64,000 nucleotides of DNA from [Mycoplasma] phocae (GTDB lineage Bacteria > Bacillota_I > Bacilli_A > Mycoplasmatales > Metamycoplasmataceae): the NCBI RefSeq assembly GCF_003332325.1, contig NZ_CP029295.1, positions 186,001 through 250,000 of the forward strand, given 5' to 3'. The notes below the pieces were generated by a model. That model was given only the letters and a program-made list of their open reading frames with translations, was not told the origin of the DNA and did not search any database. The position numbers were made by a program, and so were the translations under genes. This document shows positions 34,790 to 46,228 of the stretch, one piece after another; the stretch's first letter is position 1, and each line of letters begins with the position of its first letter.

Positions 34790-35722
34790 TTATACGACAT
34801 GGCCATGAAAACTTAGTACAATAATCGTTAACACAATTGCTAAGGCAAATAATGAAAACGTCGTATAGAGAATTTTTGAACTTTGGTTTCTGGCATGAAT
34901 AAACTCCGGAATAAGTTCAAAAACTGACATAAAAACAATAATTGAACCACCCATCGCAAATAGTGCTGGAGTTAGTCATTTAGTTAGGTCAAATTGTTCT
35001 CCTAAAAATGCTCCCATGAACATAAATGGAATAATTAATAGGAAAGTTAAAAAGTTGTATAAAATTGCCTTGCCCTTTTTTTCACCATACTGAATCTGAC
35101 GATAATAAACAATAATTACTTCAATAATAATGTGAATATTAAAAGAAATTAGTAGGGGAAGAGCTGAACGGTAGCCAATGCCGCCTAAAGTTAGTGAATA
35201 AACAGAATAGCCAATAAAAATCCCGTCAATGATTCTGTGACTTAGAATCATAATAATGGCAAGTCAAGCAGCTTTGGGATTATCCATATCCTTAATAGAA
35301 ATAAGGTGATCTGAGTGTGAATGTTCTTCATGATCTTTATGGATGTTAACATTTGATTTTTTAACTAGTTTAACAAATAGAAATCTTCCTAAAATTACTA
35401 AACTTAGTCCGATAAGGGAGCTTAGTCCAATAATCAGGGCCGTATAAAAGTTAAATTCTAGATCACTATTAAACAAGTTGTGGTTATTTTTCATTCTAGT
35501 AAATGCTTCTTGCAAAAATCCGACGGATCCAATCATTAAAAACATTCCAGCCGAAAAGGCATATAAATAAATATTACCTTTATTAGATGGTTTCACTTTA
35601 ATAGCAGATAGTATCCCAAGAATAATTGTAGGAACTATTAGCAGAATAGCAATGTATATTAAAAGATTGACGAATATACGCAAGTATAAATTACCTGGAA
35701 TCAGGTCTGCAGTAATAAACAT
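34790..35722 (-). CDS. ZIP family metal transporter
   Basis: The 310-residue membrane protein becomes visible when two UGA Trp codons are read through. It has about eight spans and a His/Asp-rich cytoplasmic loop (NIHKDHEEHSHSDH, about residues 131-144) between spans 3 and 4. It has the ZIP metal-site helices HRIIDGIFIGYS and NIHIIIEVI. ZIP proteins move zinc, iron or manganese into the cytoplasm. The metal cannot be told from sequence. It heads a minus-strand operon with the OppA-like lipoprotein and small lipoproteins, divergent from two other lipoprotein genes. Confidence 0.85.
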
Positions 35723-35784
35723 TATCGATTTACTCCTTCTACAATTTTCAAATTATACATTATTTTTTTAATTTAACGCCAATA

Positions 35785-35809
35785 AAAAATGATAAAATTT
35801 ATATAACTT
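35785..35809 (+). promoter_or_regulatory. Promoter of the 621-residue lipoprotein gene, near-leaderless
   Basis: A TAAAAT -10-like box at 35793-35798 lies 11 bases before the ATG with no Shine-Dalgarno site between. Confidence 0.45.
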
Positions 35810-37675
35810 ATGAAAAAAACAAGATTATACCCTTTAATTTTAATGGCCCCAATTACTGCCGTTTTACCGGTTGCAATTTCATGCTCTACCACCCAAAAAG
35901 CTGAAACTTCAGCTTATTTAGATATTCAAAAAATCTCAAGAGTTTACCTAAATCGATTAAGCATTGGACAAATTGCTTCACTTCATAATAACGAAAAAAT
36001 TTTCTACTACTATGATGTTAATAATCAAAAGCAGTACTTTGATGCAGCATTAGTGGAAAATAATAATTTAATGCTAATCAAAAATCAAAATGAAAAAATG
36101 GCATATAAATTAGATTTTCCTCATAGAAGTTCCTGAAAACAAGAGCTTAGTCAATTTGATAATTTTAATATTATTGAAAGTAATGAACCAAGTAATATTG
36201 TTGATTTTTTAAATTCATACACTTTTGATCAAATTGATACGGCCAATGGATTTAATGACGAGTGATTTTCAGTTTTAGCTGAAAAAAATAAACATGATTA
36301 TAATCAATCGGGGGAACCATATTTTGCCGATATTCAAACAATTATTTTCCGTTTTATCCGTGATATTGATATTAACTTTTCAATTATGAACCGGAGATTT
36401 ATTGTTAATTCTGAAAAGAAGAGAACAATTTTTAGCTCATTATTTCAAACTCAATACATTCAAGCAAAAGAATGACTAAAGCAAGATGATCAAAAAAACT
36501 TGTTTTTAGAATTATTAGAACTTTACTTAAATAAATTTAATGTTAATGTCAAAAAAATTATCGTTGATTGGAATAATGCGAAAGTTAGAACATCATATTC
36601 AGGAGCAACTGATTATGTTGAATTTGAAATTGATGACATTTTAGACTGAAATGGTAATTCAATTATGCCGGCAGACAAAAAATCAATTAAGTATTATATT
36701 AATAATTTTAGAAACTACAGTACTGCTCAAAAATTTGGTGTTGGACAAGAACTAAAAACCAAATATCCTTTATTTACTGACTATATTTCAAACCCGCTTT
36801 TATACATTAACGGAGGAAAATATTTAAACGTCGTTGATAATATTAACTATTTTATTAAAGGGGCAACATCAATTGATTATTGAAATGCCAAAGGGTTAAT
36901 GTACTTATTTTCAAATTTCAAAGATGAGTTTTTCTATATTCCAGTGCCAGAGCACAAACAAAGTGAAGACAAAGAATATCGAATTGTTGATTTTAATTTT
37001 ACCAACTACTTTAATACTAACCAACTAATTGAAGCAACCGTTAAGGTAACAAAATGAGATAATAGTGTGAAATACTTTACTTGAATTAGTTCTAATTTTG
37101 ATGATCATGGTCACCGTCTAAAAGGAATGATTACTAAAAATGTTAAGCCACAAGATGTACAAGTTAGTGATATCTTTAGTTTTAAAAATAAAATTGAAGA
37201 AGCTCCTGAAGGAATTAAATTAGATGATTTTCTAAACACTAACAATAAAGATTCAGCATTCCAAATCTTACTTGAAAAAGCCGGTGAACATTTAGAACAA
37301 CTTTTCTCATATTGAGATAATAATAGTCGTCGTAATTACGAAGCTGCTAAATTAACAAATGAGTCGTTTCAACTAAAAATCTTAAATGCTTATTTTAATA
37401 ACTATTTACTAGCATATGCCTTAGAAAACCAAAAAGGCAAGATTCATAGCGGAGTGAAACGGATTGATATCAATGTCATTCCGGAACAATCGCAATTCGG
37501 AAGGGCGTACTTACGATTAGATTTTATGGGCTTTGCATCCGATGATGATTTAGCTTTTAAGTCTGAAAATGAAAAGAAATATCAGTCAGTGTATATATAT
37601 TGAAATGGGTTTAAAGGTTATGGTCAAGAAGTTACTAAACTTTTTGATGTTGAAAAAATTGAGAAAGGAAAATAA
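35810..37675 (+). CDS. Large lipoprotein of unknown function (621 residues)
   Basis: The signal peptide MKKTRLYPLILMAPITAV ends in lipobox PVAIS-C (Cys25). The rest is an exported domain rich in Tyr, Phe, Asn and Trp (many UGA). Segments include IFRFIRDIDINFSIMNRRFI, KKIIVDWNNAKVRTSYSG and NFTNYFNTNQLIEATVKVTK. I do not recognise a family. The next gene follows after 2 bases, so both are cotranscribed, divergently from the ZIP operon. Aromatic-rich surface lipoproteins of this kind are common in the hominis cluster, but I cannot assign this one. Confidence 0.75.
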
Positions 37676-37677
37676 TT

Positions 37678-38694
37678 ATGAAAAATAAAAGATTATATTT
37701 AGCTTCTCTACCAATTCTCTCAGCCTTGCCAATTGTTGCAGTAAGTTGTAATAATCATACAAATGAAGATAAAGAACCAAATCTACATTTTGATACCGAT
37801 AATATTGATAGCAATCAACAACAAGACATTATTATTAAAAATCCATTTCCTCAACAAATTCTCAAATTATATAATGACGAAATAACTGAACTATTTAATA
37901 AAACTAAAGAAAACTATCGAAATTATCGAATTAAATATTTACCACTAAAAAGAAATGTCGAAATTTTGCGAAATAAATTAATTTCTTTAGCACGAGAACA
38001 AAGTATTAAAGCTAATTCTGAAGCAATTACAAAGTTCTATGAAAAATGACTAAATAATGATATTAAAACAATGAAGAATAATTTATTTGGTATTTATCTT
38101 TTCAAATACACACTAATTTTTCAAGATGTTGATGCAGTGTTGGCTGACACTAACTTAGTTTTTGAATCAAAAGAATTTGTCAAACATCTTGAAATTATTG
38201 ATAAAAGAAAATCTGGTTTTGATGTTAATTTAGGGGAAGTACAAAGAAGTATTGACGCAGCCTGAAAATTTCTAAAATCACATATTTATGATCCTTCTAG
38301 AATCACAAAAGCTGAAAATTTGGCTAATATTAATATTGAATCGGATAAAAACTCACACAATCACTCTCATGCAATTGTCAATCTAACTTATGAAATGGGA
38401 CTATGACATGAAGAGTTTATGAAACACAATGCTAAACAGTTAAAAGATTTCGAAGCTGATTTTGCAAAAATAATTCCCAACATTGTTGATAATATTAACC
38501 ATATTGAATATGAAGATAACTTTAAAAAGATCGATGAAATTCTTTCAGGAGATAATAGTTGAACCAATAAATATAACCTGCTAAAGCAATCGCTTCAAGA
38601 AGATGGTAAATCGCTTTTATTAAAAATTAAAGATCTACTAGAAAAAATTGCTAAAGAGGATAATTTGCAAAAAGATATCTCACTAAATTTATAA
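37678..38694 (+). CDS. Lipoprotein of unknown function with a His-rich segment (338 residues)
   Basis: Signal peptide with lipobox VAVS-C (Cys24). The mature part is predicted mostly helical. Near residues 221-245 there is a His cluster (SHNHSHAIVNLTYEMGLWHE) that could bind a metal. With the ZIP transporter 2 kb away this suggests, but does not show, a metal-related role. It is the second gene after the 621-residue lipoprotein and ends at a bidirectional terminator. Confidence 0.75.
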
Positions 38695-38730
38695 AAAACA
38701 GGAAGCTTTTATGGTTTCCTTGTTTTTTAT
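38692..38730. terminator. Bidirectional terminator between convergent lipoprotein genes
   Basis: AAAACAGGAAGC pairs with GGTTTCCTTGTTTT (one bulge), flanked by A and T runs. It overlaps both adjoining stop codons. Confidence 0.8.
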
Positions 38731-40766
38731 ATCGATAGAAATACGGTTGTTCTATCAATTACTTCAATATTTTGTGGATTATCTGAATATATGCCTGTAT
38801 CGGCACTAACAATAAAAGTAATTTTATATTCAAAGTCTGCATCAAATCTACCATTTTCAATTTTCATATTATATATTTTTAAAGGTTCAACAATTATTCC
38901 TTTTAGTGATAGTATTTTTTCGTGAGTGATGGAATCTTCTAATATCGCATCTTCTTTTACTGTATCAGCAATTATATCCCCACCTTTATATTTGAATAAT
39001 CACGAAGAATTATTTTTTATTTCATATCCATTAGCTCCTAACTTTAATACACTTCAACTTGGGAATCCAAAGTACCTTATTACTTTATTTTTTTCTTTTA
39101 TTTCAAGTTTTTCTAACTCCGAACTACTTAGTTTTTTTCCATATTCATTGTATAAATTAGTTAATAATTTTTTATATCTTGGATTAGAAATATTCCCTAT
39201 TATTAAAAAATCTTTGCCATAATTTTTAAAGCGATTGTCATTTAAAATTTTTGGAAATCCTTCAATTTTTAAAACAACATTTTTCGAACGAATGGCTACA
39301 TCACTTTCATTTTGATATGTCACTGTATATGACAAATACAATATTCCATCAATATCGTTTGAAGTTACTGAATTTATATCAATAAATAGTTCTCCATTTC
39401 TATTAAAATACTTATTTTTAAATTCTTCATAGTTTAGACTGTTAAATAAATAATTTAAAAGTTTTTTATCTTGCTGTCATCTACCTTCATAAATTGATGC
39501 ATATTGAGAAAAATTAATTTTAGAACTATTTATTTTTTCATTTTCAAGAATATAGTTAAGAATATCGTCATCTTTTATTTCTATATTTTGAATTAAAATT
39601 CTAAAAGCAGAAAGAGGTAAACTTGAAATTTTCTCATCTTTATTCATACGTTTAACTTTGTATTTATATACGAAATCAAAATTTACTAATTTTGTAGATA
39701 AATCAAAGTTAAAACTTTTTATTTGTAATAATCCTTTTTTATAAAATTCGTTTATTAGAACATCATTAGATTCTATATCTATATAATTTATTAATTCTTC
39801 ATTTTTTAATAAATTTATATCGTTTATTGTCTTTTTATCTCCAATCAAATTATTTTTATTAATAGTAGCTTTAATATTATTTTTAGAAATTTCCTGTACT
39901 GACTTGAAGCCGCTTATTTTGTGTTTTTGCAATGAAAATGGATGTTTATCATACATTCCTTCGACAGATATTGTTATATCACCGGTTAAATCACTAAATG
40001 CCAAAATATCTAAACTATTGATGACTATTTTTTCGTTTTTTTCCTTAATGAATTTATCTAAATTAAGAGAAACTGGAATATTCATATTTAAATTTAAAAT
40101 TGTAATTAATTCGTTTATCTTTTCATTGTCAAGGACAATCGGATCTAATACTTTATTTTTATCCGTATCATTTTCTTCTTGATCAGGTGATATAGGAATA
40201 GTATTTAATTCATCTTGCTTTTTCTCGTTATTTTTCTCATCATTTTCAATATTAGGCTTTTTATTTATTTCCTCAACATCTTTTTTGCTTATATTATTAT
40301 CAGGATTAGGAATTAAATCAGATTTTTTATCATCAATATTTATATTCTTTTTATCATCTTGTTGTTCATTATTTAATGGTGGAGTTTTATCTTTTTCTTC
40401 ATCATTTTTATTTATTTTATCATCTAACATTGGAAATGAGTTTTTAGTATCATCACCCATGTTATTTTCCTTGTTTTTCTCTGCATTATCAACTTCTGGT
40501 AGGTTTGGTTTAATAATTTGATCTTTATTGCTTGTATTGTCATCTAGATTGTCAGGGTTTTTTATTTCGTTGTTATTTGGCATTGGAGATTTTGATATTA
40601 TGTCTTGATTTTTATTATTTATATCATTATTAGATTTTTCAGACTTTGGTTTAGGTTGTAGGTCTTTACTTGAATTATTAGGAATGATACACGAAACAAC
40701 CACTGTTGAAGATAAAGCAATGACAATGGGGGTTAGTATATATAATATTTTCTTTGATTTTTTCAT
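38727..40766 (-). CDS. Repeat-domain surface lipoprotein 1 (Lipoprotein_17-like), 679 residues
   Basis: Signal peptide and lipobox VVVS-C (Cys26). Residues about 30-205 are low complexity, dominated by Asn, Asp, Lys, Glu and Pro. The rest consists of related modules of about 120 residues, for example FSDLTGDITISVEGMYDKHP followed by KISGF, then YEGRWQQDKK with FNRNGELFIDINSV, ending in FKYKGGD and FEYKITFIVSAD. The same plan occurs in the next two genes. It resembles the mycoplasma 'lipoprotein 17-related' variable surface proteins. Role is likely host contact or immune variation. Several UGA Trp codons are read. Confidence 0.75.
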
Positions 40767-40935
40767 ATTTTTACTTTCTCTATTTGATAAAAATCTTGTA
40801 TTTCATTTTTTATATACATATATTTTATAATTATTTTTATTTAAAATAAAATTTTTTGGCAAACCAAATTTGGGAATAAAAATTTTAGTAAAGTTATTTG
40901 AAATTAAATACCTGCAAAAATTTAATATTTATAAA

Positions 40936-40960
40936 AAAACTTGGATAATATCCAAGTGTC
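40936..40960 (-). terminator. Terminator of lipoprotein gene 2, overlapped by its coding frame
   Basis: ACTTGGATA/TATCCAAGT hairpin, on the minus strand followed by T7. The frame of the gene has no stop before it and passes through it. Confidence 0.75.
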
Positions 40961-42796
40961 TTTTGTTTCCATGAAATTGTGTTTTCTTTTATCAACGATA
41001 TTTCTTTAGTGTTATTTGAATCAACGTTATTGGCATAATACACATAAAATTTAATTTCATAAGTAAATTTAGCGGTTAAACTTTCTTCTATTTTATTAAT
41101 TTCAAAATTAGAAATTTTTATTGGTTTAATTTGAATTGAATAAAATGAAATTTTTTCTTTTCTCGTTTCTGGGTCTATTAATATTCCTGTATTAGTATCT
41201 AAAAGGTCTGAAAGCTTTGTACCTTTAAATTGAAATTCCCAATATGATCTCGCATCATTGACAATATATTTATTTTGACTAGAATTATCAGTTTTTCTTA
41301 AAATATTTCATTCATTAGAAAATCCTAAAAAAGTTAATAAATTAGTTTTGTCAGTTATTTCTAAATTAGTTAAATCATTCTCGTTTTTAACTTTGTCATA
41401 TAATTTTTTTATTCTTTCTTGAAAACTATTTTTGCCATCAATAAAGCGATTCTCAATTAAAATAAATTGAGAATTTAAATCTTTATCAGATTCTGCCTTA
41501 GGAAAATTTTTAATTTCAATGTTTTTTGTTTTAGATCTTTTCATTTGATCATTAACTTCAAGAATTATGTGATAAGAGACGAACAGGATTCCATTAATGT
41601 CATTAGCCTTAACCTTCTCAATTTGTATAAATAATTGTCCGGTTTTGTTTTTGAAATAATCAAGACCTTTTGTTTCATCTAAATCAAAAAATTTTGCCAC
41701 AATTGCATTATTAACAATTTTTGACCTATTTTCATAGAACGAAGCAAAAATTTTATTATCTTCATTGTCTTTAACTTTAACTTGTATTTTTTTGTCTAAA
41801 ATGTAATTTAATACATCAATTTCTGTTATTTTATCGTCAGTAATAGGAATACGAATTCCATCAATTTTTATCTTATTTTCAATTTTAACATCTTCATTTA
41901 AGGTCTTCGATTTATTAATGTAATATAATGAAAAAGTTAGTGACTTGTTTTGACCTAGGTTGATGTTTTCAACCTCTATTAACTTTTCGTCAAACAAATG
42001 ATTTAGTAAAATTCCATTTACATTAATATTTATGTAAGTTAATAATTCTTCACCTTTGATTGCAAATAAATCTGCTATTTCCTTTTTGGTTTTTATTAAT
42101 CTCTCCTTGTTTATAGATACTGTGATAGCTCTTGAATTCTGCATAAAGCTATAGTTATTAAATCCACTTATTTCATAATTATTTAATAAAAATTTTTTAT
42201 TTTTATAAGTTCCTAAAATCGATAATATAAGTATTCCTCTTGAGTCACTAAATGATAGTATTTCTATTTTAGTTATTTTTATCATGTCTTTTGATTTATT
42301 TGTTATATTTTTTATGTTAAGAGAAACAGGGATTTTCTTGTTAATTTCTAAAACATCAACCACTTCTTGTTGTTGAGCATTATTTAAATTTATTGTTTCT
42401 GTTTTTTCATTGTCATTGGGTATAGGATTTGGAATAACATTATCACCATTTTTATCCTTATCAAGCTCTAAATTATTATTTTCATTGTCCTTATCATCTT
42501 TATCTAGATTTTGTTTCGGAGGAGTGGATATTATGTTTCTGTTATTATCCTTCATTTCGTTATTAGAATTGTCTAGTTTTGTTTTGGGAATTGAATTTGG
42601 TGAGAGTGTAGAATTAAACATTGGATCTGGAGTCGGAGTAGGTGGTGTAGGTTCAGATTTTGGTTCTAATGGTGGAGTTTGTTTAGGATTTGGAACAAGT
42701 GGTTTTGGCGAAAGTGTATCATTAACGTTAGCACATGCCGCCGCAATTAAAGGTAATGTTGCAATTGGGGTAGATAAAGTAACTCATCATTTAAAG

Positions 42797-42803
42797 TTTT
42801 TTT
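42797..42803 (-). repeat. A7 homopolymer in the signal-peptide codons of lipoprotein gene 2
   Basis: Seven A on the coding strand follow ATGAAC. Length A8 restores the frame. Confidence 0.85.
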
Positions 42804-42968
42804 GTTCATATTAGATCGCCTTTTGTTTTGCAAAATTTTAGTAAATTTAATCTTTTTATATCTATTTTATAACTATTATTAATTCCATACATATAAATTT
42901 AGTTTTAAGCTTAAGTATTATAATCAAAATTTATTTTAAAGCTATTATTTATAAAATTAAATTCATAG

Positions 42969-42997
42969 TAAAAACCTGGATTTATGGTCCAGGTTTA
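42969..42997 (-). terminator. Terminator of lipoprotein gene 3
   Basis: AACCTGGA/TCCAGGTT hairpin with T run on the minus strand, directly at the stop codon. Confidence 0.75.
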
Positions 42998-44707
42998 ATT
43001 TTGTTGTTTTCAAGTAATTTTAGTTTTTTGAGTCACGGAAATTTCACTTGTATTTTTAGATTCAATATTATTTGAATTGTAAACAAAAAATTTTATTTCA
43101 TATATAAAATCTGCCGTTAAGCTTTTTTCTTGCTTATTAATGATCAAATTAGATATTTCTAACGGTTTAACTTGTAATAAGTTAAATATGATTTTGTCTT
43201 TATTTGTTCTTGAATCTTCTAGCAAAATACCACTACGAGTATTTAAAAGATCAGATATTTTCATATTTTTATATTTAAATTCTCAATATGATTTTGTATC
43301 ATCAACCATAAATTTATCCTGTAATTGATTATCATCTTCTCTGATTATGCTTCAGTCTAAAACAAATCCAAAATATTTCATTAAACTAGAAGTGTCATTT
43401 ATTTTTATGTTCTTTGCATTTGCGTCGTTTTCATATTGTTTATACAAATTTTCTAAATTTTGTTTAAATTTATTATTATTGGTAGTCGTTAAGAAGAATT
43501 CTGATTTTAGATCATTATCATTTTTCGCATTTAAAAAATTTTCTAATTTTATAATCTTCGTTTTTGAGTTTTCATTTTCATATTTAACAAAATATGAAAT
43601 TAATAAAAATCCTTCAACATCGTTTGATTTAATCTTGTCTATTTGTATTGATAAAAGGCCATTTTGTTCCTTAAAATATTTTTTATTATCATTCTCATCA
43701 AATTCAAAAAAAGTACTTACTATAGAATTTTTTGCATTATTTTCCCGACCTTCATAGACTGAAGCAAATATTTTTTTATTAAGATTTTCTTTTATTTTAA
43801 CTTTTTTATCTAATAGAAAATTTAAAATATCCTTATCGTTAATTTTTTCATTTGAAACAAAAATTCTAGTTCCGATGATTGATATTTTTTCTATATTTTG
43901 AATTTTTCCCATTTTTTTTGACTTATATAGATAATTAAACGAAAATGTTAATCTATCTTTTTTTCTATTTAAATTCGCATATTCTAATTCAATAATTTTT
44001 CTATTAAACAAATCATTTAAGGAAATGTTATTTGAATTAATATTAAGATATTTTAATAAGTCATGATTCACAAATGATGAAATATCTTGATTTGTTTTAT
44101 TATCTTCTATTAAAGAATTTTTGTTTATCGAAACAATAAAATTAGTTAAATTTTTTAATGCACTATAATTTTGAAAACCAGTTATTTGATAATCATTTAT
44201 GCTGAAATTTTGATTATTATAAGAACCTGTAATTGAAAGTGAAAGAATACCTTCTAGGTCATCAAATGATATTGCTTCCGCTTTTAAAACTTTAATTTTA
44301 TTTGTACTTTTTTCAACTAATTTTTCCAAATTACTTGATACCATCATTTTCTTATCAAAACCAAAAATGTCTATTACTTCTTTCTTTTGATCTTCACTTA
44401 AAGTAATAAGTTTTGGTTTTTCATCCTTATCCATATCATCATCTGGTTTTGGAGGTTTAGGTGTAGGATTTGGACTGGGTTCAGGTTGTGGATTAGGAGG
44501 AGTTGGTGGAATTGGTTCTGGTTTTGGCGATGGTTGTGGATTTGGGTTTGGTGTTGGTGGCTTAGGTCCTGGTTCCGGCTCAGGTGTTGGAGGAACAGGA
44601 TTTGGTTTTAAATTATTATCAGTATTATCACATGCTGCAGCAATTAGCGGCAATGTAGTTATCAAAGATGGTAGGACAATTCATCATTTAAAATTTTTCT
44701 TTTTCAT
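42995..44707 (-). CDS. Repeat-domain surface lipoprotein 3 (Lipoprotein_17-like), 570 residues
   Basis: Begins MKKKNFKWWIVLPSLITTLP with lipobox IAAA-C (Cys27), so it is lipid-anchored. Residues about 33-100 are a Pro-rich linker built of PTPEP, PNPNPQP and PPKP-type repeats, which should hold the domains away from the membrane. The modules FDDLEGILSLSITGSYNNQN, FASVYEGRENNAKNSIV and FKYKNMKISDLLNTRSGIL match those in the two genes downstream. UGA encodes Trp at several places. Upstream GGGAGATCT is a ribosome binding site, partly conserved before gene 2 (GGCGATCT). Confidence 0.8.
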
Positions 44708-44855
44708 AGTTAGATCTCCCTTATTTGTTTTATAAAAGTTTAACACTTTTAAACGTTATATGAATATTTTATAATTGTTGAATTTGAAATAAAATATTAA
44801 TAATGAATAAATGGTTAAATTAAAAATATAAAATAATTTAATACCATTTATAAGT
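44708..44855. promoter_or_regulatory. Upstream region of lipoprotein gene 3
   Basis: AT-rich DNA with an inverted AAAGTTTAACACTTTTAAACG patch near 44736-44756. It should hold the promoter of gene 3. No gene is seen. Confidence 0.35.
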
Positions 44856-45402
44856 TAGGTTGCATAATTTAGACACTCCAAGAAAATAAGAAGTGTTTTT
44901 ATGTAAAACAATTTTCATTTAATGAAAAAATAAAATAATGCAAACTAATTGCAAAAAGTGGATTTGAAATTGTTTTAATTCTCGGTTTATCATCAATAAT
45001 GAATATTGATGGAAAATATAGGTATCATCGCACTAACGGTCAAATTAGATATAAAAGAAAGTTATTTCGAGATTGATGTATTACATATAATTTTAATATT
45101 AAGGATCTAAAATCCAAAACATAAAATCATCAAAAGGTAAATTATTTCGCCCTAAAAATCAAAAATTTAATGATTTAAATAACGAGGAAATTTACTTTAT
45201 TTTTGGCGCTCTTATTGGCTTAATAAAGCAAGGATGCTTATTGAAAAATAGATGATCAGATTAGTTCTTTGCGAATCATCGGCAATAAAATATTGATTTT
45301 ATAAAATACATAAATTTGAGATAAAACAAAAAAAATTGATTATAAAAATTTCGTACAATGTTTTCACGCAATGTGGAGTAAGTGTCTAAATTATTTCACC
45401 TA
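44856..45402. mobile_element. Insertion sequence remnant with terminal inverted repeats
   Basis: Ends are imperfect inverted repeats. The left end TAGGTTGCATAATTTAGACA continues CTCCA. The right end, read inward, is TAGGTGAAATAATTTAGACA then CTTACTCCA. AGT flanks both sides, a possible 3-bp target duplication. Inside are broken frames, for example KLIAKSGFEIVLILGL with YRYHRTNGQIRYKRKLFRDW, then KGKLFRPKNQKF with NNEEIYFIFGALIGLIKQGC, then FANHRQ. They look like pieces of an IS3-type OrfA and a transposase end, but the family is uncertain. The total of 547 bases is too short for an active element. Confidence 0.7.
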
Positions 45403-45545
45403 AGTTATATATTATTTTTGCCGTTTTTTTCATATTTGTAGACTTTATTTATTTGTAGAACTTTAAGATTTTTAATTTATATATTTATATTTTATTATTA
45501 ATAACAATTAAATTTAAAATATAGTTTTTTAATAAAAATAAATTA
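45403..45545. other. AT-rich intergenic stretch without a visible gene
   Basis: About 140 bases between the IS remnant and the ppa terminator. Nothing recognised. Confidence 0.5.
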
Positions 45546-45573
45546 TAAAAAATCTTCAGTGCGAAGATTCTTA
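45546..45573 (-). terminator. Terminator of ppa
   Basis: AATCTTC/GAAGATT with loop GCACT; on the minus strand followed by TTTTTTA. Confidence 0.8.
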
Positions 45574-46119
45574 AATATATTTTTCAGGGTGTTCTTTTTT
45601 CATTTTAGATATGAATTCTTCTTTATCTAAATTCCCATATTTTTTCATTAATTCACAACATTCTAAATATTCATGTTCTGCTCATTTGACATCTTCAAAA
45701 CCAGTTACTTGAGTTTTATTTTTACCCTTAAATTCTTTGTAAGTTGAGAAAAAATTTCTTACTTTAACAAGTCACATTTGGTCAATATCATCTAAATTCT
45801 TAATGTGATCTAAACGATAATCATCAGCATGAACTGCAATCAATTTTGTATCAGTTTCTCCGGAATCAATCATTTTCATTGCGCCGATTACTCTTGCGTT
45901 AAGTGATGTGCCGGGTAAAAATGTTTCAGATGAGTAAACTAAAACATCTAATTCATCACCGTCTCAGTCAAGAGCTTCAGAAATGTAACCATAGTTAGCT
46001 GGATATGTAAATCCTCCTCTTAGGATTCTATCAACTTTAATTTTTTGTGTCTTTCGATCATATTCATATTTAATGCTTGAATTTTTACTAATTTCAATAT
46101 TTACTTCAATATTTTTCAT
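45571..46119 (-). CDS. ppa: Inorganic pyrophosphatase
   Basis: Ppa hydrolyses pyrophosphate and pulls biosynthetic reactions forward. The 182-residue protein is a soluble family I enzyme: [18 protein letters not shown]-like start, [25 protein letters not shown] with the metal-binding Asp set, and [14 protein letters not shown] near the end. UGA Trp codons lie in ALDWDG, DQMWLV and DVKWAEHEY. It is a single gene on the minus strand, divergent from ruvA. Confidence 0.95.
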
Positions 46120-46228
46120 AAATTAAATTTTAGCATTTTTATGACTCTTTCTCTTTCTTTTATTAATTTTTTCTCATTTTAAAAAGTTGCTCATAAAAAC
46201 TAATTAAACTATAGGGTAGGAGAGAAAA

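Larger units (their letters stand above)
40894..42809 (-). pseudogene. Repeat-domain surface lipoprotein 2, frameshifted at an A7 tract (phase-variable or broken)
   Basis: Starting from the ATG at 42809 the frame gives only 20 codons. If the A7 tract (42797-42803 on +) had one more A, the product would begin MNKKNFKWWVTLSTPIATLP with lipobox IAAA-C. That closely follows the intact neighbour (MKKKNFKWWIVLPS). It would then run on for about 638 residues with a Pro/Thr- and Asp/Asn-rich linker and the same repeated modules. The rest of the frame is open (apart from UGA Trp), which argues for a recent or reversible switch. The C-terminus has also lost its stop and runs about 20 residues through a terminator hairpin. 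Confidence 0.8.

Noticed and set aside
42410-42814. 134-codon Ser/Gly/Phe-rich frame opposite lipoprotein gene 2
   Set aside because: It is the complement of the low-complexity linker. The composition is a direct consequence of the Pro/Asp/Asn-rich coding strand.
44461-44600. CRISPR-like or tandem DNA repeat in the Pro-rich linker of lipoprotein gene 3
   Set aside because: The repetition comes from coding of Pro-X motifs. There are no regular repeat-spacer units.
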